From NCBI RefSeq assembly GCF_036924515.1, contig NZ_JAZHRR010000001.1:6853001-6917000 (forward strand): DNA of 64,000 bases. Reading direction: 5' to 3'. Below the pieces are notes generated by a model. The model had not been told where the DNA came from, did no database searches, and saw only the letters and a list, made by a program, of their open reading frames with translations. How positions within the stretch are numbered: the first letter of the stretch is position 1; each line of letters starts with the position of its first letter. The position numbers and the translations under genes were made by a program. This stretch comes from Bradyrhizobium sp. AZCC 1610. GTDB lineage: Bacteria > Pseudomonadota > Alphaproteobacteria > Rhizobiales > Xanthobacteraceae. Below are positions 1 through 7,850 of the stretch, piece after piece.

Positions 1-2
1 AG

Positions 3-191
3 CACGCCGTGTTCGACGCGATCGTCGCAAACCCGGTCATTCCGGATGAAGATGCGAAGATCGACGACAAAGGCGTACTGCGCCTTAAAGGTCATTTCGA
101 CACGACGCCCAAAAAGGTGAAGTACCAACTCGGCTTCATCCCCTCCGACGGTCAGTGGAAGCTCAGCGGCATCACCATCGATATCGAATAG
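3..191 (+). CDS. C-terminal end of a hypothetical protein (gene starts before the window)
   Basis: The reading frame is open from the window edge and closes with TAG. Only about 62 residues are visible, ending in a segment that alternates polar and hydrophobic residues (KVKYQLGFIPSDGQWKLSGI), which suggests a small beta-rich fold such as those of secreted or periplasmic proteins. I do not recognise the family. A GTG at position 9 could be read as a start, but the frame upstream is open and the protein begins abruptly, so truncation by the window edge is more likely. It converges on the CNNM/CBS gene that follows, with 24 bp between the stops. Confidence 0.5.
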   Translation, partial: HAVFDAIVANPVIPDEDAKIDDKGVLRLKGHFDTTPKKVKYQLGFIPSDGQWKLSGITIDIE

Positions 192-215
192 CTGACACCG
201 TCATGGCGCGGACGC

Positions 216-1569
216 TCAGAACGCCGTCCCCGCCCGCTTCGGCTTCGGATCCTCGCCCTCAGCCTCGCGCGGCACCGGCGCGATCTTGAGGGCCGTGATG
301 CGGTTGCGCTCACGGCGCAGCACGCGGAAGCGGAAGCCATGGAAGGTAAAACTCTGCCCGCGCTCGGGGATCGAGCGCGCTTCGTGAATCACGAGGCCGG
401 CGACGGTCGTTGCCTCCTCGTCCGGCAGATGCCAGTTCATGGCGCGGTTGAGGTCGCGGATCGGCACCGAGCCGTCCACCACCACCGAGCCGTCGAGTTG
501 GGCGCGGACCGCCGGTCACCACGACGTCGTGCTCGTCGGAAATATCGCCGACGATTTCTTCCAGAATGTCTTCCAGCGTCACCATGCCTTCGACCTCGCC
601 ATACTCGTCGACGACGAGCGCGAAGTGGGTCTTGCGGCGGCGGAACGCCTTCAACTGTTCGGACAGCGGCCGCATCTCCGGCACGAACCAGGGCGGCAAC
701 ATGATGGCCGAAACGTTGATGCGCGACATGTCGCCCTCGGAGACGCGGATCGCGCGCAGCAAATCCTTGGCGTGCAGCACGCCGATGATGTTCTCCGGCT
801 TGTCGCGCCACAGCGGGATGCGGGTGTATTCGGTCGCCAGCACCTCGCGCACCAGTTCGTCCGGCGGCAAGTCGGCATTGATCATCACCATCGAGGTGCG
901 ATGGACCATGACGTCAGACACGGCGAGGTCACCGAAGCGGAAGACGTTGTGGATGTACTCGGCCTCGCCGCTTTCAATGCCGCCGTGCACGGCCGATTCT
1001 TCCACCAGCCCTTCGATCTCGGAATCGGTGAGGATTTCATGCTGCGAGGATTCCTTGACGCCGAGCAGGCGCAAGATCCCGCGCGAGGCGGTGTTGAGCA
1101 GCCAGTTAAGCGGATAGAAAGCCAGATAGGACAAATAGAGCGGATAAGCGATCCACTGCGAAACCGGCATCGGCTCCCTGATCGCCAGCGTCTTCGGCAC
1201 TTGCTCGCCTACGACGATGTGCAGCGAGGAAAATACCAGGAAGCCGGTCAGGAACGACACGAAGTGCAGGGTCGGTTCCGACATTCCTAGCGGGATGAGC
1301 ATCGGTTCGAGCAGCGCCGAAACCGTGGGTTCGCCGACCCAGCCGAGGCCGAGCGAGGCCATGGTGATGCCGAGCTGGCAACAGGCAAGATAGGCCTCGA
1401 TGTTATTCATCATGCTATGCAGCAGGTGGGCGCCGAAACGATTCTGCTCGACCATCACCCTGATGCGAAACCCGCGGCTCTTCACCAGCGCAAACTCGGC
1501 GGCCACGTAGAACGCGTTGGCGGCGAGCAGCAGAAACGCGAGCAGCAGATTGAATGCAGTCGAACTCAT
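216..1569 (-). pseudogene. Hemolysin-family CNNM/CBS/CorC-domain membrane protein, frameshifted
   Basis: The product resembles CNNM-type (DUF21) transporters linked to magnesium or cobalt handling: an N-terminal membrane domain with about three to four hydrophobic segments (residues 1-150), two CBS domains (about 195-330, including HVVDEYGE-like FALVVDEYGEVEGMVTLED) and a C-terminal CorC_HlyC domain. The normal sequence runs to about residue 342 (EHDVVVTGG), after which the frame turns into arginine- and proline-rich nonsense ending at 310. The family sequence (VVVDGSVPIRDLNRAMNW to the C-terminus) continues in another frame and ends at a TGA at 216. One extra base near 509-513 explains this. 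It may be a real disruption or a sequencing error; the rest of the gene shows no decay. It lies downstream of aroK-aroB on the same strand, an arrangement common in Rhizobiales. Confidence 0.8.
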
Positions 1570-1639
1570 GATTGCCTCGCGGCGACGGCCCCGGCCGTGC
1601 GCGACGTGTCGCCCGCAATGCCCTCGGACAACCCCGTTC

Positions 1640-2782
1640 TCATCCCGACAGCTTCTGTTGCAGGAAGTCGCGCACCAGCGCCGGCTCGACGTCGTTTGCG
1701 ACCACCGCGCGGCCGATCGCCAGCAGCAGGATGAACGTAAGCTTGCCGCGCTTGACCTTCTTGTCCTGCGCCATCAACGCCATCAGCGCGTCGGCATCCG
1801 CCAGCCCCTCCTGCGCAAAGCCTGCGATATCCTGCAAATGGGTCGGCAGGCCGACGGAAGCAAGATGGCGTTCGACGCGGGCGGCATCGGCCTCGGAGAT
1901 CATGCCGAGTTCGGCGGAAAATTCCGCTGCCAGCACCATGCCGACGGAGACGCCTTCGCCGTGGAACAGGCGATCGGAAAAGCCGGTCGCGGCCTCCAGC
2001 GCATGGCCGAAAGTGTGGCCGAGATTGAGCAGCGCACGCTCGCCGTTCTCGCGCTCGTCGCGGGACACGATCGCGGCCTTGGCACGGCAGGAGGTCGCAA
2101 TCGCGTGCTCGCGCGCCGCGCCGCCGGAGAAGATGTCGGCGTAGTTGGCTTCGAGCCAGGTGAAAAAGGCTTCGTCGCCGAGCACACCGTATTTGGCGAC
2201 TTCGGCATAGCCGGCGCGGAACTGGCGCGGCGACAGTGTGTCCAATACCGCCGTATCGGCGATGACCAGCACCGGCTGATGAAACGCTCCGAGCAGGTTC
2301 TTGCCCTGTGGCGAGTTGATGCCGGTCTTGCCACCGACCGAGGAATCGACCTGCGCCAGGAGCGAGGTCGGCACCTGCACGAAATCGACGCCGCGACGCA
2401 GGATCGCCGCCGCAAAGCCGGCGAGATCGCCGACCACGCCGCCGCCGAGCGCAATCACCAGATCGTTGCGCTCGATCCTGGCCGCGATCAGCGCCTCGGA
2501 GACCTTTTCGAGACCGGCATAGGTTTTCGACCCCTCGCCTTCCTCGATGATGACACGCGAGGTCAGGATGCCGGCTTCCGCCAGCGAGCGCTCGGTTGGC
2601 TCCAGCCAGTGCTTCGCCACGGTGCGGTCGGTGACGATGGCGGTCCGCACGCCGGGGCGCAACGCGGCGACGCGCGCGCCGAGCGACTCCAGCACGCCAC
2701 GGCCGATGACGATGTCATAGGCGCGGTCGCCGAGGGCTACGTCGACCGTGATATCGGCGGAATGTTTCAGGGGCGCAGTCAT
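1640..2782 (-). CDS. aroB: 3-dehydroquinate synthase
   Basis: Second step of the shikimate pathway: converts 3-deoxy-D-arabino-heptulosonate 7-phosphate to 3-dehydroquinate using NAD+ and a divalent metal. Family hallmarks are visible: the NAD-binding stretch ALGGGVVGDLAGFAAA, the PTSLLAQVDSSVGGKTGIN segment, the lysine-rich RAGYAEVAKYG, and the metal-binding LNLGHTFGHALE histidines. At 380 residues it has normal length. The start is the ATG whose first bases overlap the aroK stop (ATGA); a longer frame upstream lies inside aroK and has no family similarity. Translational coupling with aroK is likely. Product is cytoplasmic. Confidence 0.96.
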   Translation of the reverse strand: MTAPLKHSADITVDVALGDRAYDIVIGRGVLESLGARVAALRPGVRTAIVTDRTVAKHWLEPTERSLAEAGILTSRVIIEEGEGSKTYAGLEKVSEALIAARIERNDLVIALGGGVVGDLAGFAAAILRRGVDFVQVPTSLLAQVDSSVGGKTGINSPQGKNLLGAFHQPVLVIADTAVLDTLSPRQFRAGYAEVAKYGVLGDEAFFTWLEANYADIFSGGAAREHAIATSCRAKAAIVSRDERENGERALLNLGHTFGHALEAATGFSDRLFHGEGVSVGMVLAAEFSAELGMISEADAARVERHLASVGLPTHLQDIAGFAQEGLADADALMALMAQDKKVKRGKLTFILLLAIGRAVVANDVEPALVRDFLQQKLSG

Positions 2783-3411
2783 GGCGTGACGCTGATCCCG
2801 TCGGTTGTCGGCTGGGCGGCAGGCGCGCCGGCGCACAGCCGGGCGCGCAGGGCATCGATACATTCGTCGACGATGCGGTCGTGCGGCACGTCGCGCGAGC
2901 CTATCGTCAGGTCGGCGGTCCGGTAGACCGGCTCGCGCGCTTCGAGCAGGCGGCTGACGGTCGCAACCGGATCCTCGGTCTGTAGCAGTGGCCGGTCGGC
3001 GCGGCGCTTGACGCGCTTCATGATGATTTCGACATCCGCCTTGAGCCAGATCGAGACCGCCTTGTCGCGGATGCGGTTGCGGGTCTCCTCCCGCATGAAG
3101 GCGCCGCCGCCGGTGGCGATCACGGCCGGGCCGCTATCGAGCAGCCGCGCGATCACCCGCGCCTCGCCGTCCCGGAAATGCGGCTCGCCATGGGTTTCGA
3201 AAATGTCCGGGACCGACATCCCGGCCGCCGCCTCGATCTCGATATCGGCGTCGAGAAACGGCAGCCGCAGCCGGGCCGCCAGCCGCCGGCCGATGGTGGA
3301 CTTGCCGGCGCCCATCATGCCGACCAGCACGACCGAACGCCTTCCCAGAGCCGACGTGATGTCGGCCTCCTGGGTGGGGCTCGTTTGTGCCGGTGCGGCG
3401 GTCTCGGACAT
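2779..3411 (-). CDS. aroK: Shikimate kinase
   Basis: Phosphorylates shikimate to shikimate 3-phosphate, the fifth step of aromatic amino acid biosynthesis. The P-loop is VGMMGAGKSTIGRRLA, followed by the shikimate-binding DADIEIE and FRDGEARV segments, the ATGGGAFM loop and the lid RRADRPLL. The 210-residue form chosen begins MSETAAP; further upstream the frame lacks family similarity. Alphaproteobacterial AroK proteins carry a short variable N-terminal extension like the first 25 residues here. It is the first gene of an aroK-aroB pair overlapping by four bases. Confidence 0.95.
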   Translation of the reverse strand: MSETAAPAQTSPTQEADITSALGRRSVVLVGMMGAGKSTIGRRLAARLRLPFLDADIEIEAAAGMSVPDIFETHGEPHFRDGEARVIARLLDSGPAVIATGGGAFMREETRNRIRDKAVSIWLKADVEIIMKRVKRRADRPLLQTEDPVATVSRLLEAREPVYRTADLTIGSRDVPHDRIVDECIDALRARLCAGAPAAQPTTDGISVTP

Positions 3412-3554
3412 CAAAAACTCTGCGGTTTTGCGGGACTTGCTCCGCGCTGCGACACCTATACTACCCCCATCGATGCCGTTGCCAGAGTCTCTTGCCACGG
3501 GGATGGGAACATGTTGGATGATTTCATTGGTTAATTCGCCGCCCTGAGCCCCCT

Positions 3555-3701
3555 ATGCCCAGTTTGTTCCGCTTTCTGACGGCCGTCGGCATCATCGCCG
3601 GGGTGATCTATGGCGTGATTTTTTCGCTGGCGAACTTCGTGACCCCAAAGCCCCGGGAAATGACGGTCACCATCCCCGCAGACAAGTTCCTCAAGAAATA
3701 G
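3555..3701 (+). CDS. Small single-pass membrane protein (48 residues)
   Basis: An ATG-started frame of 48 codons that sits alone between divergent aroK and xerD. The peptide starts MPSLFRFLTAVGIIAGVIYG, giving one hydrophobic helix over about residues 5-28, then a short polar tail rich in Pro, Thr and Lys that ends FLKK. The tail contains the motif TVTIPADKF. A small protein of this type occurs upstream of xerD in related bacteria as far as I recall, but its function is unknown. It is too short for most automatic ORF cut-offs. Coding potential is supported by clean start and stop, the membrane helix and lack of any competing gene. Confidence 0.65.
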   Translation: MPSLFRFLTAVGIIAGVIYGVIFSLANFVTPKPREMTVTIPADKFLKK

Positions 3702-3758
3702 CCGCTATCGTCTGATTTGTGGTGAGCACGAACTCGGGGAGCGGCATCTCGTTACGGG

Positions 3759-4733
3759 ATGTCGGGGGCAATGCGTTCCAGCAAGACGGCCAAAGACGAG
3801 AAACTGATCAACCTGTTCCTCGACATGCTCGCGGCGGAACAGGGAGCGGGCGACAACACGCTCGACGCCTATCGCCGCGACCTCACGGATTTTTCCGAAT
3901 TTCTCGGCCGCAAGGGACAAAACTTTGCCGGTGCCGGGACGGATGGGCTGCGGGACTACCTCGCCGACCTCGACACCCGCGGTTTCAAATCCTCCAGCGT
4001 GGCACGCCGGCTGTCGGCGATGCGGCATCTGTTCCGCTTCCTCTTGAACGAGCGCATTCGCAGCGACGATCCGGCGGCAATCCTGTCCGGCCCGAAGCGC
4101 GGCCGAGGCTTGCCGAAGGTGCTGTCGATATCGGACGTCGACCGCATGCTGACGCGCGCCAAGGAATTGACCGAGGCCGAGAACGCTTCGCCGCAGCAGC
4201 GGCTGCGCGCGATGCGGCTGTATTGCCTGCTGGAAGTGCTCTACGCCACCGGCTTGCGCGTCTCAGAGCTGGTGGCGTTGCCGCTGTCGGCCTCGCGGCG
4301 CGATATCAGCATGATCGTGGTGCGCGGCAAGGGCAACAAGGAACGGCTGGTACCGCTCAACGAAACGTCGCGGCAGGCGATGGCCGACTATCTCGCCGCG
4401 ATGGAAGCGCTCAAGCCCGAGAAGAAGAAAAGCACCGCCAGCTCGAAATGGCTGTTTCCCTCCTTCGGCGAGAGCGGCCACCTGACGCGGCAGCATTTTG
4501 CGCGCGACCTGAAGGAACTGGCAGCGGCATCGGGCCTCGCGCCGCGGCTGGTCTCCCCGCACGTGCTCCGCCACGCCTTTGCCAGCCACCTGCTGCATAA
4601 CGGCGCGGACCTGCGCATCGTGCAGACGCTGCTCGGCCACACCGATATCTCCACCACGCAGATCTACACCCATGTGGTCGAGGAGCGGCTGAAAAGCCTG
4701 GTGCGCGACCTGCATCCGCTGGCGGAGAAGTAA
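3759..4733 (+). CDS. xerD: Site-specific tyrosine recombinase XerD
   Basis: Resolves chromosome dimers at dif with XerC during division. The N-terminal SAM-like DNA-binding domain covers about residues 15-105 and the catalytic domain about 120-310. The full catalytic set is present: R167 (TGLRVSEL), K191 (GKGNKER), H268 and R271 (HVLRHAFASH), H294 (LLGHTDIS) and the nucleophile Y303 (IYTHV). At 324 residues it is slightly longer than the Escherichia coli protein because of an insert near residues 205-225 (EKKKSTASS). Translation could also start at the ATG four codons downstream. Core genome position, no sign of phage context. Confidence 0.95.
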   Translation: MSGAMRSSKTAKDEKLINLFLDMLAAEQGAGDNTLDAYRRDLTDFSEFLGRKGQNFAGAGTDGLRDYLADLDTRGFKSSSVARRLSAMRHLFRFLLNERIRSDDPAAILSGPKRGRGLPKVLSISDVDRMLTRAKELTEAENASPQQRLRAMRLYCLLEVLYATGLRVSELVALPLSASRRDISMIVVRGKGNKERLVPLNETSRQAMADYLAAMEALKPEKKKSTASSKWLFPSFGESGHLTRQHFARDLKELAAASGLAPRLVSPHVLRHAFASHLLHNGADLRIVQTLLGHTDISTTQIYTHVVEERLKSLVRDLHPLAEK

Positions 4734-4933
4734 CCTTCGTCGCAACGCCCGCCTTGACTTCCGCGGCGTCTCCCCTGAAAGAGCCGTCTCCCGCCCGCGG
4801 CCTTGTTTGGCGCGCTTTCGGTAAACCGGGTCATCCGGACCGAGCTGCACGCTAAATCATTGAAGATGCGTGCTTTCCTTAAGCGAATCGAAACCGCTTC
4901 GCCTCAAAGCACGTTGTTACCTATATTGGTTTG

Positions 4934-5896
4934 ATGCCGGATCAGATGCGCAGCTATCTCGACTTCGAAAAACCCGTCGCCGAACTAGAGGCCAAGGTCG
5001 ATGAACTGCGCGCGCTGGCGGCGTCCGGCAGCGACATCGGCGATGAGATCGCACGCATAGAGGACAAGTCGCAGCAGGCGCTGGCTGACCTCTACGCCAA
5101 TTTGACGCCGTGGCAGAAGACGCTGGTGGCGCGCCATCCGCAGCGCCCGCACTTCAGCGATTTCGTCAACGCGCTGATCACTGAATTTACCCCGATGGCG
5201 GGCGACCGCAAATTCGCCGAGGACGAGGCGCTGATGGGCGGCTTCGGCCGTTTCCGCGGCGAGGCGATCTGCGTGATGGGCCAGGAAAAGGGCGCCACCA
5301 CCGACAGCCGTATCAAGCACAATTTTGGCATGGCGCGGCCCGAGGGCTATCGCAAGGCGGTGCGGCTGATGGAGATGGCCGACCGCTTTGGCATTCCCGT
5401 GCTGTCGATCGTCGATTCCGCCGGCGCCTATCCCGGCATCGGCGCCGAGGAGCGCGGCGTCGCGGAAGCGATCGCACGCTCGACCGACACATGCCTCTCG
5501 CTCGGCGTCCCCAATGTCGCGATCGTCACCGGTGAGGGCATGTCGGGCGGCGCCATCGCCATTACGACCGCCAATCGGGTGCTGATGCTGGAACACGCGA
5601 TCTACAGCGTGATCTCGCCGGAGGCGGCCTCCTCGATCCTGTGGCGCGACGGCACCAAGGCTCAGGAAGTCGCCAACGGCATGAAGATCACCGCGCAGGA
5701 CATGCTGCGATTCGGCGTGATCGACCAGATCCTGAAAGAACCCTCCGGCGGCGCTCACCGCGATTCCGCCGCCATGATCTCAGCCACGGGCGATGCGATC
5801 GCCGAGGCGTTCAACGATTTCCGCAATCTGGACGCGGATGGCGTCCGCCGGCAGCGGCGGCAGAAATTTCTCGATATCGGCCGCAAGCTCGGCTGA
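4934..5896 (+). CDS. accA: Acetyl-CoA carboxylase carboxyltransferase subunit alpha
   Basis: Alpha subunit of the carboxyltransferase that moves the carboxyl group from biotin to acetyl-CoA, the first committed step in fatty acid synthesis; works with AccD. The N-terminal helical region has the conserved YLDFEKPVAELE. The crotonase-like core shows GFGRFRGEAICVMGQEKG, FGMARPEGYRKA, the oxyanion segment DSAGAYPGIGAEERG and EGMSGGAIAI. The length (320 residues) is normal. I took the ATG at 4934; a TTG directly before it and an ATG four codons later are possible alternatives. Confidence 0.96.
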   Translation: MPDQMRSYLDFEKPVAELEAKVDELRALAASGSDIGDEIARIEDKSQQALADLYANLTPWQKTLVARHPQRPHFSDFVNALITEFTPMAGDRKFAEDEALMGGFGRFRGEAICVMGQEKGATTDSRIKHNFGMARPEGYRKAVRLMEMADRFGIPVLSIVDSAGAYPGIGAEERGVAEAIARSTDTCLSLGVPNVAIVTGEGMSGGAIAITTANRVLMLEHAIYSVISPEAASSILWRDGTKAQEVANGMKITAQDMLRFGVIDQILKEPSGGAHRDSAAMISATGDAIAEAFNDFRNLDADGVRRQRRQKFLDIGRKLG

Positions 5897-6180
5897 TGGC
5901 CCCTTGTCCTCCCCCTGGATGGGGTCGGACGGCCCGGCGTCCCATTCGTTAACGCCGCCTTAAAGGTGCTTTATTTCGTCGGATCACTTGATTCGGCCCT
6001 AATTAGGCCCAAGACCCCATCTTTAAACTCTATTGACCATGCCTGCCGTGGAAGCGGCTGGCGCATCGCGTTCGGGTTGCGGCGCGGAAGGTCAAAGGGT
6101 ACTATTTTATGCAATGGCTTCAGGGCATGTTCGCTGTGATTTGGGGTGCGAAAATGCCCGGTGGGTGTGGAGCTTAGCCT

Positions 6181-7653
6181 TTGATTTACTGCTCGCTGGT
6201 TCGCGCGCTCGTCACGTCGGCTGCCCTTTTGGGCGCGGGCCTGCTGATGGCCGGTTGCAACGGTGACGACATCTCGCTGGCCAATAACGCCAAGGCCAAC
6301 CAGCCGGTCCCGCCAAAACTGATCGCCGACATGACGGCGAAAAACATGGACCTGCAGTCGCCGATCCTGGTTCGTCTGTTCAAACAGGAAGCCGAACTGG
6401 AGATCTGGAAGCAGGACCGCTCCGGCCGTTTCGCGCTGCTGAAAACCTATCCGATCTGCCGCTGGTCGGGCGATCTCGGACCCAAGGTCCGCGAGGGCGA
6501 CCGCCAGGCGCCGGAAGGCTTCTATGCGATTTCGCCGGCGCAGATGAACCCGCAATCGGCCTATTATCTTTCCTTCAACACCGGCTATCCGAACGCCTTC
6601 GACAAGGCGCTGGGGCGTACCGGCTCGCAACTGATGGTGCATGGCGACTGCTCATCGCGCGGCTGCTACGCGATGACCGACGAGCAGATCGCGGAAATCT
6701 ATTCGCTGGGCCGCGAATCCTTCTTCGGCGGCCAGAAATCGTTCCAGCTGCAGGCCTATCCGTTCAAGATGACGCCGATCAACATGGCGAAGCATCGCAA
6801 CAATCCGAACATGCCGTTCTGGAAGATGATCAAGGAAGGCAATGATCATTTCGAGGTGACGCGGCAAGAGCCGAAGGTCGATTTCTGCGAAAAGAAATAC
6901 GTGTTCGATGCCGCCAAGCCGCCGAACGCGACGCGTGATCTGGTGTTCGATGCTTCGGCCAAGTGCCCGGCCTATGTGATTCCCGACGAGGTCGCCGACG
7001 CCGTGCGCGAAAAGCAGGCGACCGACCTCGCCGAGACCGCGCGGCTGATCGCCAAGGGAACGCCGGTCGCCCGGGCCAACACCGGCATCGACGGCGGCAT
7101 GCACCGGGTGTTCGCCGCCCGTGTGCCTGAAGCCAGCACCGGCCTTTCGGAGCCCGGCGACGGCTCAAGCCTGTCGCTGATGGCGCGCGCTCCCGGCACC
7201 GTTCCCTCCCACGTCAATCCGCCCAAGGCGCCCTCCGATAATCTGCTGATGGGTGCGCCGGAGCCGCCGAAGCTTGCCGCAGCCCCGGCTCCCACCCCTG
7301 CCGCGGCGCCGACGCGGGTCGCCAATGCGGCGCCGACGGCCCAGAATGACGGGTTCTTCTCCAACCTCGCCCGCAAGGTCGGTATCGGCGGCGCGGCTGA
7401 CGCCACCGCAAGCACACCGCCCTCGAAGCCGAAGGCGAGCGAAGCCAAGCGAAGCGAGCCGCCGCGTCAGGAAGCGGCCGCGCCGAAGACCATGGCGCCG
7501 AAGCACGACGCCAAACAGGCCGCCGCCCGCCCGCCGCTGAGAGCGTCCGTGTCGGATACCCCGGGCCCCGCTGCCAAGGACAACCAGGTCTCCGGCTCCG
7601 CACCGATCGTGTCGTCGAACTCGTTCGACAGCCGCTTCGGGGCGGTGAAGTAA
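6181..7653 (+). CDS. YafK-like L,D-transpeptidase lipoprotein with a long Pro/Ala-rich tail
   Basis: Probably a peptidoglycan or envelope-modifying L,D-transpeptidase (YkuD/ErfK fold, YafK branch). A lipobox LLMAGC places the lipidated cysteine at residue 26. The catalytic domain spans about residues 50-230, with H154 and catalytic C162 in the motif HGDCSSRGC. From about residue 300 the protein becomes a low-complexity Pro/Ala/Lys-rich tail with no recognisable fold, suggesting a linker across the periplasm. An in-frame stop just upstream leaves the TTG at the chosen position as the first usable start; the signal peptide begins there. E. coli YafK/DpaA cleaves Braun lipoprotein from peptidoglycan, so hydrolase activity is also possible. 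Confidence 0.8.
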   Translation: MIYCSLVRALVTSAALLGAGLLMAGCNGDDISLANNAKANQPVPPKLIADMTAKNMDLQSPILVRLFKQEAELEIWKQDRSGRFALLKTYPICRWSGDLGPKVREGDRQAPEGFYAISPAQMNPQSAYYLSFNTGYPNAFDKALGRTGSQLMVHGDCSSRGCYAMTDEQIAEIYSLGRESFFGGQKSFQLQAYPFKMTPINMAKHRNNPNMPFWKMIKEGNDHFEVTRQEPKVDFCEKKYVFDAAKPPNATRDLVFDASAKCPAYVIPDEVADAVREKQATDLAETARLIAKGTPVARANTGIDGGMHRVFAARVPEASTGLSEPGDGSSLSLMARAPGTVPSHVNPPKAPSDNLLMGAPEPPKLAAAPAPTPAAAPTRVANAAPTAQNDGFFSNLARKVGIGGAADATASTPPSKPKASEAKRSEPPRQEAAAPKTMAPKHDAKQAAARPPLRASVSDTPGPAAKDNQVSGSAPIVSSNSFDSRFGAVK

Positions 7654-7768
7654 GAAGCGCGACGCGGCTCCCCCGGACTGCACAACAGCACAGTGCCGTC
7701 ATGCGCCCTGCGAAAGCGGGTGTTCCCTAACGCGTATTGGAAGAACCGAAGCGGTGCGGCGTACTGGA

Positions 7769-7820
7769 TCATCCGCCTTCGCGGATGATGACAGCGGCGC
7801 GTGTGATGACAGCGGCGCGT
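7769..7820. repeat. Hairpin followed by an 18-bp direct repeat, downstream of the transpeptidase and secA
   Basis: A perfect 8-bp stem (TCATCCGC / GCGGATGA with a four-base loop) is followed by two tandem copies of GATGACAGCGGCGCGT spaced by two bases. It lies between two convergent genes, so it could end transcription on either strand, although there is no T-run. Confidence 0.5.
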
Positions 7821-7850
7821 GATGGCGTCAGCGCGCCATCACCGAAAAAA

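Noticed and set aside
1517..2926. Long plus-strand open frame opposite aroB
   Set aside because: Composition follows the complementary aroB codons; the aroB motifs on the minus strand are unmistakable.
4931..4933. TTG start for accA
   Set aside because: An ATG follows immediately and the protein family does not need the extra residue.
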